A stretch of DNA of 64,000 nucleotides from Diorhabda sublineata (lineage: Eukaryota; Arthropoda; Insecta; Coleoptera; Chrysomelidae): assembly GCF_026230105.1 (NCBI RefSeq), contig NW_026614310.1:26302-90301 (forward strand). Reading direction: 5' to 3'. A program made the translations under genes and the position numbers. Numbering within the stretch: the stretch's first letter is position 1; every line of letters begins with the position of its first letter. Below the pieces are notes generated by a model, which made no database searches, had not been told where the DNA came from, and was given only the letters and a program-made list of their open reading frames with translations. Shown here in pieces: positions 37,114 through 48,345 of the stretch.

Positions 37114-37230
37114 AGGCCCGTTTACATGAGTTTAGTGAGCAACTATTTAGTTAAGTGTTTAGTTAATTATAAGCCATGTACCTGTACTAAACACTAAAAA
37201 CTTGCTCACTAAACTCGTGTAAACTGGCCT
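37114..37230. mobile_element. 117-bp MITE with TAA target duplication
   Basis: The terminal inverted repeats 37114-37144 and 37200-37230 match at 29 of 31 positions (AGGCC-GTTTACA-GAGTTTAGTGAGC). TAA flanks both sides (37111-37113 and 37231-37233). The internal sequence is also partly self-complementary, through TTAGTGTTTAGT-like tracts, so the whole element can fold back. A 3-bp TAA/TTA duplication with short GG-starting TIRs is the signature of PIF/Harbinger-type Tourist MITEs. That assignment is by inference, since no transposase is present. Confidence 0.88.
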
Positions 37231-37234
37231 TAAT

Positions 37235-37645
37235 ATAAATTTTAGATTTTGTGACTTATGCAACCAGTATACCGATTTTTTTCACAAAATAGCTTCGCTA
37301 AATGAGTCGATGTTGACCATATTAATAAAAAACAAACAATTTAAAAACTTAAATGTTTTTGAAATCACCAATTCGTAAAAGGTTGACCTCTGGAATATTA
37401 ATCATAATGATTTTTTCTACGAAGTCGTCAGAAATTTTGATTTGATTCATATGAATAGTCTGCTGAAGTATTAGTCACATGATGGAAGTCTTCCACCGTT
37501 ACTATTTTAGCTACACCTCATTAGAATCTGAAAAGCTTGAATATATCCTACTCGAACACAACATCAATTTATGTCATAAATCAGAGTATACGCTGCTCTC
37601 GTTATTTACATAATCAAAAAACTCAATTTACATAAAATTACACTA
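37235..37645. other. Spacer, possibly decayed upstream part of the Penelope-like element
   Basis: No readable reverse transcriptase motif was found in this interval. Open stretches are short and AT-driven. Confidence 0.35.
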
Positions 37646-37659
37646 ATTTTCTCTATATC

Positions 37660-37910
37660 ATGTTTATATTGCACAAAAAATTACATAGGAATAACTATGC
37701 AATATCTAGAAAAGAGAATAAATTGTCAAAAATACACTAAAAATGCATCAATTGCATTGCACAAACACGAACAAAATGAAAAACACAAACTTAATTTTAA
37801 AAATATTAGCTGAAGATAAAAATTGTTGAAAATTAACAATCAAGTAATTTATCTTCAAATAACAGAATAAATATCAAAAACTGAACCAAAATTTATTATA
37901 TGCATAGCTT
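37660..37910 (+). pseudogene. Penelope-like element: GIY-YIG endonuclease end
   Basis: The plus strand reads CLYCTKNYIGITMQYLEKRI then NASIALHKHEQNEKHKLNF. This matches the C-terminal GIY-YIG region of Penelope-like elements (a C-x-x-C..YIG-T.QYL..R core, then ALxxHxxxxxHxxxF). After stops it continues with phrases (INNQVIYLQITE ... TEPKFII) that fit the domain tail. GIY-YIG endonucleases nick the target DNA used to prime reverse transcription. The upstream reverse transcriptase is not readable, and the first Tyr of the GIY box is degenerate. It is followed by a hammerhead-like fold, as expected for the element's terminal repeat. Confidence 0.75.
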
Positions 37911-38040
37911 TTACGAGTACATTATATATATGACATTACTTTTTGATATTTTGAAAAAAAATTATCTCGATTTCAGTTTTAGTTCATGTTTTAATTAGTT
38001 TAAACCAAAGTTTTAAGTAATTTTGTAATTTTGTTAATAA

Positions 38041-38080
38041 TTATTTGGATAATGCTCCTAGAGAGGAGCGAAACATCAAG
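38041..38080 (+). ncRNA. Degenerate hammerhead ribozyme-like motif
   Basis: A GCTCC stem (38054-38058), TAGAGA loop and GGAGC stem (38065-38069) are followed directly by GAAAC (38070-38074). This is helix II plus the conserved GAAA of a type I hammerhead. The other core strand reads TGGATAAT in place of CTGATGA, so the ribozyme would be inactive. Hammerheads of this kind are known in the terminal repeats of Penelope-like elements, and the GIY-YIG relic lies just upstream. Downstream sequence (AATATAATAAATGCAAAATA) has the look of such element ends. Confidence 0.5.
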
Positions 38081-38134
38081 AAAATATAATAAATGCAAAA
38101 TATCAACCTACGAGTGCAAAAGTTCCAATAAAAG

Positions 38135-39030
38135 AAATATACCTAAAAAGCTGAAGAAAACGTCCCTATGCAACGCTTATTGATCACGCCATAAATTATT
38201 TTCTGTAAGTATTTTAAATATGGACTAGGGAATAAGACATATTGACAAAAAAACATTTTGTTCCTTATCATTGACTATTATGTTCTTCTTAAAATTCCCA
38301 TTATCACAGATATTGAGAAAAATACACACAGACCAAATATTTGTGCCTCTCCATCAAATCATGCTGCTATCAAACTTGTCGGATGTCTGTAATCGAATAA
38401 ACTTAGAATTTATTGACATCGCTGAAAACCCATTAGCAGATATACCAAATCCAAAAATCTCTGAATATTTTATACGTATCCCATAGCCGTAGACGCGGAA
38501 TTATTTATTTTGTCAATTCAAATGATCCTTCGCACTCTATTATAATGAGGTTTTAGAGTAAGGTGGAGAAATTTTTAATAGGATATTAAAATTTCATTGA
38601 AAAATTAATAAAGTGTACATCAACACTATATGACAAGTAGAATACTGAAATAATTTCTTGGTCAGCAAAGCAAAAGAAACAGTAGCAGTTAGTGTTTGAC
38701 GGTTTTCTTTTTTGTTATGGTGTTTTCTCCAAAAGGTGTGACCGTATGTCATGAGTGTTATTAAGTCGAAAATTTAAGAAATCAAAACTCGTGGAAGTGG
38801 CTTGAGCTTTGGAAAAATCAACAAAACTTTTCTAATTACCTTTATTTTTGCTTACTGCATACTTTGTAACTAATGTATGTAAAGGTATCTTCGAAGTCGA
38901 TTTTCGAGCACCTTAAAACGTCAGATGTAATAGAAATGTCGATTTCACATTATAGACCGATTATCTCGTAAATTCGTACTCTAATTCAAATTACTAACCT
39001 GGTTCTGTTTAATTTGGTATGTATATTTGT
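38135..39030. other. Unassigned; one unrecognised 71-codon frame
   Basis: The plus-strand frame 38271-38486 reads plausibly (HTDQIFVPLHQIMLLSNL ... EFIDIAENPLADIP, loosely leucine-rich-repeat-like). It has no repeats around it and no match I recognise. Nothing else was seen. Confidence 0.3.
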
Positions 39031-39032
39031 AC

Positions 39033-39060
39033 TTAACCTTCCATTAGTCGCGCGTGTATC
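39033..39060 (+). repeat. Candidate piggyBac 5' terminus at TTAA
   Basis: TTAA (39033-39036) is followed by CCTTCCATTAGTCGCGCG. PiggyBac elements insert at TTAA and begin with CCT/CCC-type ends, so this is a plausible left terminus for the transposase relic 330 bp downstream. No matching right terminus was found after 39944, which keeps confidence modest. Confidence 0.4.
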
Positions 39061-39371
39061 TACTAGATGCATGGCTAACTTTTTGCTAAATATTTATTTA
39101 TGTAATAGCTCTAGAAAATGGAGATTTGCAGTAGTTCTCGGCAGATGTATCTCGAAGCCCTTCCTAGAAGTACAATCGGCTGATTTCACTTTTACAACCC
39201 CTGGTCACCCTAAACCCGTTCGACCGCCGGATTTGTATCTGCTAGATACAGATTTAGTTGGGATAAGTTCTCGTTCATTTTGACGTTTTGTAATTATTCA
39301 AACGTAAATTTTATTGTTTTTAAGTGTTTATTTGTTTATTTAGATATTCAAAAAATGAAACGTTAGTTTCA

Positions 39372-39944
39372 TATGTCCCGAAAAAAGGAAAAACCGTAGT
39401 CCTTATTTCCAGTTTGCATGTGGCGTAGAACGAAGTGGAAGAAGATGCTTCAAAAAAGCCAGAAATAATATCATTTTATAACAACACAAAATCCGGTGTT
39501 GATGTGGTCGACAAGCTTTGCGCTTCTTATAATGTTGCTAGATCAACTAAGAGGTGGCCTATGGTAATTTTTTACCATTTACTGAACGTAGCTGGAATCA
39601 ACTCGCGGGTGATATTTCTTGGAAACAAAAATACGTTTGTCACAAGAAGAAAATATTTGAAAAAATTAGGACTAGCCTTGCTAGACGAACAACTAAAAGT
39701 GAGGGCCCAAATAAAAAGTTTTCCACGAAAAACCAAAGATTTGCTCAAAAATTACAAAACCTTGGAAGTACAACAAGAAGTTCAAGAGGCAACACCTGGA
39801 CCAAATAAAAGAAAGCGATGCGAACCATGCTATGTAGAAAATAAGAAAACGTCAGTGTCTACATATTGTTGTAAAAAATGTGGAATTCGTTTATGTATAA
39901 AACTCCATACAAATATGATTTGTAATAAATGTTATAATAAATAA
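39372..39944 (+). pseudogene. piggyBac transposase C-terminal relic
   Basis: From 39372 the frame reads YVPKKGKTVVLISSLHVA, a stop (39426-39428), then an open frame to 39944. It contains FYNNTKSGVDVVDKLCASYN, with the third catalytic Asp region (GVD). ARSTKRWPMVIFYHLLNV and GINSRVIF follow, all hallmarks of the piggyBac core. The C-terminus holds the cysteine-rich DNA-binding domain (CEPC ... CCKKCG ... LC ... H ... CNKCYNK). About 190 codons remain of a roughly 550-600-residue family. The first two catalytic Asp regions are missing, so an internal or 5' deletion has occurred. Apart from the single stop, the retained part is well preserved. A domesticated zinc-binding fragment is a remote alternative. 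Confidence 0.92.
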
Positions 39945-40350
39945 ATTGAAGAGGGTGATTACTCCAATTAATTTTATAAGTTTGTAAAATATTTTGAATA
40001 AATAATGTAACTTTAAACCTAGTTCTGGCGATAACCTTATTAAAATTTTACACATTTTACATATAAAATAATTATTTTTTTTACTTGCAAAAATGTTAAA
40101 TTAAAAGTATTCAAAATTTCCTCTACTTATTAACCGACGACAACAAAATAATTTCATAAAATCGTCTTATGATCTTTTAGTTTTTGTTCTAATTAATAAA
40201 AGTTTCGTGGTAAAAACTGATTTTTAATGATTAATAATGCGTCTATAAATGTTTTGTTTGATTGAATATCCACTATCTGTTGGAAAATAGCCGAATTTGA
40301 AAGAAATGCCACAATTTTTTGGTGAATAATATTATATAATACCGTAGAAA

Positions 40351-40387
40351 CTCTATAACTCGAATTCAACTGGTTTCGAGTTAGAGA
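40351..40387. repeat. Small hairpin resembling a pogo-type terminus
   Basis: CTCTATAACTCGA (40351-40363) pairs with TCGAGTTAGAGAG (40375-40387) at 12 of 13 positions. The outer context GTAGAAACTCTATAACTCGAA resembles the start of pogo/Tigger-like terminal repeats. No partner terminus or transposase was found. Confidence 0.35.
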
Positions 40388-40524
40388 GTGGGCGAGCAGA
40401 AAGGAAGAAATCAAATACATACAAATACAGATTCAAATTACATAGATAATAAACATATTTGTTCCCAAAATTTATTGAAAAAAATAAGTGAGGTTACTTT
40501 TTATTTATAATTTTGTCCAGGGTA

Positions 40525-40820
40525 CAAAGAGCAGCAAATTCTTTCTCTTCTGAGTTACTTGTTCGCTGTATAAAATTACGTAACGTATTTAGTGCTACTC
40601 TCGCCTCTCTAATGAAAACCAAATGGTAATTTATTGTTTTTTAAATAAGGTTGTTATTTATCCATAGCACTGTCTACAGCTCAAAGAGTAGCAACTTCTT
40701 TCTCTTCTGAGTTACTTATTGGTTCTATAAAATGACGTAACGTATTTAGTGCTAATCTCACCTTTCCAATAAAAACCAATTGGTAATTGTTTTGGTACAA
40801 ATAAGGTTATTATTTTATTA
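40525..40820. repeat. Tandem direct duplication, 157-bp period
   Basis: Unit one (40525-40660) and unit two (40682-40817) align almost end to end. Shared blocks include TTCTTTCTCTTCTGAGTTACTT, then TATAAAAT-ACGTAACGTA, TTTAGTGCTA-TCTC, and a closing AAATAAGGTT. Identity looks high by eye. No open frame is conserved. It may be a short satellite seed or part of a repeat's terminal region. Confidence 0.85.
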
Positions 40821-40824
40821 AACA

Positions 40825-43300
40825 TCCAGGTTCTTATAATTTTTCGGTAAGTAAAGGTGATGTCATATTTGCAGCAAGTGAAATTGTTAATCGTTCCTTG
40901 CCATGCTTACCATCATATCATCTCTAAAAGTTAGAGTTTTTCCGATACTTATGTACGTTAATAATTTTATATTCAAGATACAGAGGTCCAAGTTTATTTA
41001 TTCGCGTTATGGATTCGGCTTGTAGGGACTGAGAAATTACTTCGATTTATGGAGAGTTAAAATTTCTGGCAACTGTGGTTTTGGTGCTTAAAGGGGAAGG
41101 AGAAGAAATATTTCTTCGAGTTTGGGAGATTTTTGACTTATCGATTGTCGGAGGTTTTACTGTAATAAATTCTGATTCACCAATCGGTTTTCGGCACATT
41201 TGTGCTATATCTAGATATATCTTTTATTCTATAATGTTGATTTATTGTATAGTTACCTTGTCATAATTCAAATTATTGGTAGGTTTTCAGCTTCTTCTAT
41301 CTACTGTTGCTAACTTTCTTAAAAAGGTCTTTTTGAGATTTCAAAGGATTATCACTTTTACAGTATCGAGCAGTGCATCGCTTCTAGTTGCCCACATGTT
41401 AAAAAATGAGAACGTTTCGCGGTGTCTCACAAAGCAGCAACATCAAAATAATTCAGCTGAATTTTCTCAAAAAAAAAAATCTAAAGTGCACGTATTACCG
41501 ATGCTAGATGGAGATAAAGGAAATGTAAATATTTCCACTGCCCATAAAAATGACAGAGCTATTACTCTATCATAAACTAGGTACAAACTATTTATTCAAG
41601 CGAAAATAATACGATCTTAAAATGAATTTCATTTCTGAAACTCTTTTACTGTAATGGAAATGAATAGTAACGAATAGAAATTCAAGAATTCCTTCAGTCT
41701 CAATCGACCCACAAAAAAATAATGTATTTTATTTTTGCCCTGTTGACTCAAGGTCGTTATTCTGAGAAAATGTTTCGGGCACATAATCATTTTTTTTTAG
41801 TCTATACATGCATTTTTGCAAAGGTAATACGTCATTCCCTCAGAAGTTTTCTTCGTAATTTTGGCTCTAGTTTTGATTTTGAATTTTAAAATCTCTGGAA
41901 GCAAGATATATTTTGACGAATCATTCTGCCATTGCCTACTGAAAATTAAATTTTTATTCAGGAACGTCTTGGAAAAGTTTTTGAAAGTAGTACATGGTAA
42001 AATAATAAGATTCGTTAAAATAATTCTGACAGCCACAAAAGTTTCGCATTTGCTGATGATGTGGATTTGATAATGATGATGAAGATGATAATAACCATAT
42101 TTAAAATGAATTAATTTTTCTTCAGGCATTCCTGGTCATGTCCATGTAAAAAATCTCTCACCTTACTGAAATAAACACTATTTCTTATCATGTTAACCTG
42201 ACTAGGTGTACACTACGATCACATTTGGTTGACCCTATCGAAAATAAATCATTTTCCATCAGATTTTCTCAATCATGTCCACACAAAGGAATCTCTCAGG
42301 TTCCCTAACTGGAAAAATAATATTTTTGCAAGGAATTTGGACAAGTCATTTCTTTCTAAATAGTTTTATCAACAAATCATTTTGAACCATGTAATTGGAA
42401 TCTCCTATATCTTGTTGAATCTCCTGTTGAATTGGATCAAACTAGTGTAAACTACTCAAAGAGAGGCAGTTCGTCAATCTAAATCTTTGCGTGAATAGAA
42501 ATTATTGAATACAGATAACAACATAATATTTAATATATCGTTCTTATTATTTTATCAGTGTTTATATTAGAAGCGTTCGGATCTAACGGTCTCTCTCTCG
42601 TTGATTAGTATTCAGTTGTATGACATAACTACTGTTAAATGTTGTCACTGCTTGTAATTTTCCTATTTATTTAAAAGTGTTTTGTTACAAAGGTATTGTG
42701 TTTGCAAGTCTTTTCTATGATATAATAGAAAACCAAGTATATTTTATACAAAAAAAATATGGAAAACATTATAGCGTTGAGTGGGCTTCTAATACATTAC
42801 ACATTTATTCATTACATGCAAATGTATGGGAAATGGGGAAATGAGACAGAGCTATTGCTTTGAAATTATAGAATGAGCTTACTTGCTTAGACTTGTCGCT
42901 CATGTATATAAGACAATTTCCAATATATCTGTGGTTTTGGTGACACAGTCAATCAAACACAATTGTGTTTCTCTGTAAGAAAAGTGATTTATTGTTATTA
43001 ACATGTAAACTAAAAATTACATGAAACAAAAGTATGCACCTATTTAGTACTAAACAAATATTTCATACCTGTAAGAAAAGAAACGACATTTAATGTTATT
43101 ATTAACAATGTCTGTTCCAAAATCACAAATTAAAATAAACTTAAAAATGAAATTGTTTTCCAGCACACAATCACACAACACGACATTCGAGGTTATGCCC
43201 TGCTTCCCATCGATGACAGTGACAGATCATCTGTCACAAACGGACTATATGTGACGTACGGCAAAATAACACGCAAAAGAAAATTATATTTTTCTTTACA
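40825..43300. other. Unassigned AT-rich DNA
   Basis: Open frames at 41276-41575 (plus, 99 codons) and 41797-42129 (minus, 110 codons) are the longest, but neither carries a motif I recognise. The composition is that of chance frames in AT-rich DNA. A GATGAT/ATGATG-rich tract occurs at about 42052-42090. Confidence 0.4.
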
Positions 43301-43307
43301 TGTATAT

Positions 43308-43865
43308 GAGGGGGTACCCAAAATAACCGAAATTATTTACAAAACAACCTTATCCCCTTCAAAATACTCTTCATTACAAGTAATACATTTGTCCCAGCGG
43401 TGCTTCCACTGTTCGAAACATTGTTTGAACTCACTTTAGAGATGGCTGTCTCGTTCTTTTCATGATTTCTTCAATGTTTTCAAATAGCCAAATGCACAAA
43501 AACTGGCAACAGTGATGGCTGAGTGTGTAGGTGCGTTGTCATGGTGAAAAAACCAGTCACCTGTTTGCTGAACCGAGCTCCAAGATATTCCACTGATTTC
43601 AGACAGTTGATAAATTGTCTGTGTGCACAAGCTCTCGAATTCTTTCAATATTTTTATCGATTCGGGCAGTTAATGGACGTCCAGAGCGAGGTTTGTCATC
43701 AATGGACATATCGCCGTTTTAAATCGAGAAAACTACTCATACACTTGAGTTTTCCCCATAGCAACATCTTTGTAAGCAGTTTTTAACATTAAAACAGTTT
43801 CAGCAGCGGCACTTAACTTTAATTCACTTAAATTTGCTATTATAAAAAAACGAAGCAGCTGTGAA
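43308..43865 (-). pseudogene. Mariner-type transposase relic, internally deleted
   Basis: On the minus strand, from 43865 downward: NLSELKLSAAAETVLMLKTA then YKDVAMGKTQVYE (first helix-turn-helix region). Near 43735-43680 are traces of FSRF and SRPPLTARID-like sequence. IYQLSEISGISWSSVQ (second helix-turn-helix) is followed, after a large deletion, by TGDWFFHHDNAPTHSAI, which carries the second catalytic Asp. FCAFGYLKTL follows. The C-terminal tail (FKQCFEQWKHRWDKCI then EEYFEGDKVVL, stop) ends near 43340. The 3' terminus has GAGGGGGTACCCAAAATAACC (about 43308-43328), like the ends of this mariner group. The matching 5' terminus was not found. Confidence 0.85.
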
Positions 43866-43869
43866 ACAG

Positions 43870-44160
43870 CACTTGCAAAAACGGTCACTACTGACTAGTC
43901 CTCGACATTGAAATTTTGTATATTCTTGTAGAAATTACTCATTTGATAACCAATTGAAAATTGAAATAAGTGATGCATCAACAAAATCACTGTTTTATGA
44001 CTTGTTTTGTTTTTGGATTATCTGAAAATATTCATCAAAGTGATGTATATTGCTTTTATTAAATGTAATTGTAATATGAATTTCTCAAAAAAATGTATGG
44101 TAGATTATGGTAGTTTCTATTATTATTAGACTATTCCTATAAATAATTTTTTATTGCTTG
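43870..44160. other. AT-rich spacer
   Basis: Nothing recognised. Confidence 0.4.
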
Positions 44161-44500
44161 AATGTTAAACGAGCGAAGATCTCTATATCTTATGCACGAT
44201 GGAGCTCCATCGCACTTTGATAGAAGGTGTCGTAATAAGTTGAGTAACCATTTCCCGAATAGATGAATTGCTATAGGTGCAGATGCTCCGATTCATTGGA
44301 TTACACAGTTTGGTCCTATCTTGAAGGAAAATTTTACGCTACAGAGGTAAATTCATCTCAAGAACTGGAAGACAGAATTCAACGTGACCTCATAGCTGAC
44401 TCCCAACCTTTTAAAAAATTAATGGATTCTTTAAATAAAAGGATAGACCTCTGTATTCGTGAAAACGGATAACATTTTGAACATCTATTCCAATTTAATT
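44160..44500 (+). pseudogene. Mariner-like (DD41D-type) transposase C-terminal relic
   Basis: The plus strand first reads SLYLMHDGAPSHFDRRCRNK then LSNHFPNR, a stop, and IAIGADAPIHW, covering the second catalytic Asp (HDGAPSHF). A shift follows. In the frame 44263-44472, DSLDYTVWSYLEGKFYATEV carries the third Asp neighbourhood (normally SPDLxPLD). NSSQELEDRIQRDL and LNKRIDLCIRENG complete the tail, followed by HFEHL in another frame. The layout matches DD41D-type elements. It is distinct in sequence from the copy at 7.4-8.5 kb. The N-terminal half and the TIRs are absent. Confidence 0.85.
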
Positions 44501-44504
44501 CTAT

Positions 44505-45600
44505 TTCATGTTATTAGCCTTAATTGAATTTTCATCTTATTATTTTTTGTTCAATTAATACATTTATAATTATTTCATACTAGATTAGGTTAATCAAATC
44601 AAAATATTCCGGAAACGGTACACAGTTTCGAGTTTTATCAAGAGTACTTTTTGGTGTAAAATTAAATGATGTCCACTTGAAATTTTGCTCAATAAATCTG
44701 ATATTGAAAAAGTTATGTTCAATACTACTTAGTAGGAACCGTGTAACTAGCGCCTTCTATGATGTCAGACGTAAAAACAAATTCATTGGATGTATTAGCT
44801 CCTAAAACATATTCGTATAAAATTTCAATAGAATGTTGCAAGTAGTTGCGCAAAATCGTAAAAAATGTATATATTTTTTTTTGGATAGCGTTACGAAAAT
44901 TTTTTACTGAGCAAATCATAAATACTTTCCAATTTTCTAAATAAGTATCCTAGAGACGGGATTACCTTTTTTAGAAACAATCTGTATACTATATTAAAAT
45001 CTATCTCTAACTAAACAGTGTTTCGAGGTCAGTTCATATTATAAAACTCAGCACTACCTTAAATGTTATACGTCCATTTATACTCTTTGTATTCGGAAAT
45101 TATCCTTGAGTAATGTTTAGTTTTAAAATACTATCCGAGCAGGGCTATTATTGTTGTTATTATTTATCAACAACTCGCAATTTGTTTTATAAATTTCAGA
45201 AAATATTATTCCTATTCAAAATCTTGTCCAAATTTGTTATGATTCCAGTTGATATCTCAATAGTCATTCGATGTTTTAATGGACATTTTTGAAGAATTGG
45301 ACATTGAACGATACATATCTGCTAGCCTTCAATTAGATTCAAGTTGAAAGGTAGAGAATAGATTATTATTAATTATAGGAAGCCTTATATCCAGGTAATA
45401 TTGTTTTTTAAGATATTGTCACTTGAGCTGATTGTTCAATACGCCAAATTTTCAAGAGACAAGATATTGAAGAGAGGTGAAACTCATTGGAGATGTGTAA
45501 TCCCTTATTTTTGGGCTTTGAGTTTTTTACAATGAGAACAGAAAATATATTGTGTCATTATCATTTGCAGCATGATTACAATGAAGGCATCAAAAAATTT
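44505..45600. other. Unassigned AT-rich DNA
   Basis: It may include the 3' flank of the transposase relic just upstream. I see no independent feature. Confidence 0.4.
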
Positions 45601-45609
45601 TAGCACCAA

Positions 45610-46745
45610 GTTATAAGGATAGTGTAGGGAAGAATTGGGGCTGTAACCTAAAGATCCTGAGGTGGATGTACATGGCAATTGTGAGACCAATCATCACATA
45701 TAGGGCAGTGGTTTAGGGTACTAGAGTTAGTCTGAATACCACGAGGAACAATCTTCCAAAGGTACAAAGGCTTGCTGGGGCCATGGAATCTTGCCAAACC
45801 GCTACACTAACAGTGATTATAAATTTCCCACCTCTCCACATAGTACTTGAAAGCGTGTTCAGAGACGGAATCATCAAAGAAAACCTATTCCTAAATAAAG
45901 ACAAACCCTGGGACATACCTCAGGACGTTGCATCGAAAAAGTATAGCTTTGAGAAAAACTTTACTTCGAAAATAAACTGTGAAAGCAAGTGGGATCAAAA
46001 CACGATATAAGAAATTCATCAAATGGTATAAGGACGGATCAAAAACAGCAGACAAGAAGCATTTTTCAAGCAGAATTCTATGCAATTGAAAAATCTATTC
46101 AGTTCAATCAATAGAAGAGCAATCGCAAACAGGAGATGATTATCCTTCCAATAGTAAAGCAGCCATTAGAGCTCTAAGCTCCAATATCATAAAATTCAAA
46201 CTTGTTTGGGATCAACTAGAAAAATTAAACGAGCTAGACAAGAAAAATAAAATTACCATATAATCGATTACGGAACACACCGGAGCGAAGGAGAATGAAA
46301 TAGCTGATAAGCTTCCTAAAGCAGGGGCAAACAAGCCCTTCATGGGACCCGAATCCTTCTGTGATAGTAGCTACAGAACATAGAAAAAAGCACTGGAAAA
46401 AAAGGTAGATAGAAACAAAACCAATTATTGAGACAACCTACTCTTCTGGGAAACTATAACCGGAGTAGATCTGCTGAATGTATCAACCTAAGTAAGAACA
46501 ATCCACGAACACAAGTTCTATCGGGGCATTGTCGCCTCAACAAACGTCTGAAGGTACTAGATCTAGCAGATAATGCAGCGTGCAGATTTTGTTGCACAGA
46601 GGACGAAACCTCTACCCACATTCTCTCGAAGTCTGAAACACTAAGGAACTCCTGAGCACCAGCCCTGGGAGAGTTTAAGATAGAAGACGAAGACCTCTGG
46701 CAATTGAAGCCATCCCACATTCTAAAACTAAAGACTATCTGAAAT
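45610..46745 (+). pseudogene. LINE (Jockey/R1-group) 3' end with RNase H domain relic
   Basis: The plus strand reads LRWMYMAIVRPIITY (end of the reverse transcriptase thumb) and KVQRLAGAMESCQTATLTV then INFPPLHIVLESVF (linker). The RNase H start is marked by a WYKDGSKTADK-like segment near 46021-46060. Then come AIRALSSNIIKFKLVWDQLE, ITEHTGAKENEIADKLPKAG (late RNase H block with HTGxxxNExAD) and ANKPFMGPESFC. The C-terminal zinc-knuckle-like segment in the frame 46428-46655 reads TLLGNYNRSRSAECINLSKN, then LSGHCRLNKRL and CRFCCTEDETSTHIL. Many stops show it is inactive. It ends near AAATAAATACAA (about 46756). A C-terminal RNase H places it among I/R1/Jockey-group LINEs. Confidence 0.88.
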
Positions 46746-46759
46746 AATTAAACAAATAA

Positions 46760-48050
46760 ATACAATGTCTGTTAGTGATATACATTCGAAATTATTTTTA
46801 TAACAGCATCTTGATACTTCGACCACATTTACTATGATTCTGAATATGTTTGAGGAAATTAATATATTTGTGATTTAGTGGATATCAAAAATTTCATTTG
46901 TGCAGCTAAAAAAATGCACACGAACAGCATTCTTTCTAGTTATTAACGATGCACATTTTGGAAAATGAGCATAATAGAAGTTGCTTTCATCTTGCACAAA
47001 CGGGTGTAACGTTAAATTTTGTAGATGAGATTTGTAGTGTCCAGTTTATGGACTTCTTAAAAGTAAACAGAGCACTTTGTGGATTAATTTTTACCTCAAC
47101 TTCCAATTTCTAATGCCTTTTGACAGATCCAAATCATGGCCAAAATATTGAATCTTCTGCTACCGCTTGGACACACTTTTTTTCTTGTAAAATGACATTT
47201 TTTATTAAGTGGATTTCCTAACGTAATCCAAAGATATAAATTGGAATGATCCTCATCAAACAAACCGCTGTAACCTATCGATCAACTGAATTCAATAATT
47301 AAATTTGTTTTGTATTGGCACATAAAATACACCCTTCAAATATTTGTAAAAGCCGCCGCTGAAATTAAAGATGGTGTGAGTGTAAAATCTGTTCCAGATG
47401 TAAATGAAATCCGTCCTCAACTATGATTCCTTTGGGAAATGTGAGAGATCAGAGTCGTCGTCAATTTCTTCGGGGAATGCTATTTAATTTATCGTATTTG
47501 GTTAATGGATTAGAATATTTTATTTTGAATTATTGGAAGTTTGTTCAAGGAATTGGAATTGAGACTGTACCAGACAAGGGTAATAAATTTCTACGAAAAA
47601 ATGATACTACAAGAAATGTGGATAGATATTGCATTAGAAGAGCCAGACGAAATCTGTACTGAAAATGAAGGAGAAAACAAAACCACTTCTATACATTGAT
47701 TTTTCTGGAAACGAACCAAACAGTGGAGAGATCACAATGAACTTCTAATAAGAATGTTGCAATGGCTCGGCACATATGCAATAATAAAAGACTGAAACAG
47801 ATGAACCGCACCTTCCAAAATACCTGGTAACATACTTGATTCACTCAAAGCGTATTTCATATCAGAAATATGAAGAATGACCATAGTCATTAAAAATTAG
47901 AAAATAAAGATACTATAAACCCAAAATACTTCAAGCCAATTAGCTCATGGTTCATATACTAAACGATTGAGAAGTCCTGTTGGTAATAATCATCCATGCT
48001 GCACTTACCGAGCAGGTAGGTCTACTCTGCACAGCTTCAGTTAACTGGTG
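46760..48050. other. Unassigned; one unrecognised 79-codon frame
   Basis: The plus-strand frame 47423-47662 (MIPLGNVRDQSRRQFLRG ... RKNDTTRNVDRYC) reads as moderately protein-like, but I cannot assign it. The following plus-strand sequence has further readable pieces (IALEEPDEICTENEGENK) in another frame, which suggests an unidentified decayed coding region. Confidence 0.35.
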
Positions 48051-48059
48051 ATATCTGGG

Positions 48060-48345
48060 ATGCATAATATTGTGGAAAGATATCTGAACAATACAGTAGA
48101 AAAAAAGCTGCTGCATTCAAAAATGGTGATACAAATCTGGAAGACGATCTACGAAAAGGACGTGCACAAAATGTATCAGCGCCAGATAACATGGCAAAAA
48201 TACAGGATTTGATTATGCAAGATCATCATTTAACCAAAACCGACCTATAAAAACCTCCAGTTATCTCAGTAAGCAGCGTTAGCGATATTTTGTCTAGTAT
48301 CTTGGGTTGAAATAATATCTTAGCAAGATAGTGTCCCATTAGCTC
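48060..48345 (+). pseudogene. Mariner transposase N-terminal relic
   Basis: The plus strand reads AAAFKNGDTNLEDDLRKGRA, then PDNMAKIQDLIMQDHHLTKT. After a stop it continues SVSSVSDILSSILG, a stop, and NILARW. This is the linker between the two helix-turn-helix motifs and the second motif itself, normally ending in a KVSARWVP-like phrase. The catalytic part is absent. It is a different subfamily from the mariners at 26 and 33 kb, judging by the linker. Confidence 0.75.

Noticed and set aside
38271..38486. Leucine-rich-repeat gene
   Set aside because: A single loosely matching unit, with no repeats and no flanking coding sequence.
41276..42129. 99- and 110-codon frames considered as novel genes
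   Set aside because: Composition is dominated by AT-rich codons, with overlapping frames on both strands and no motif.
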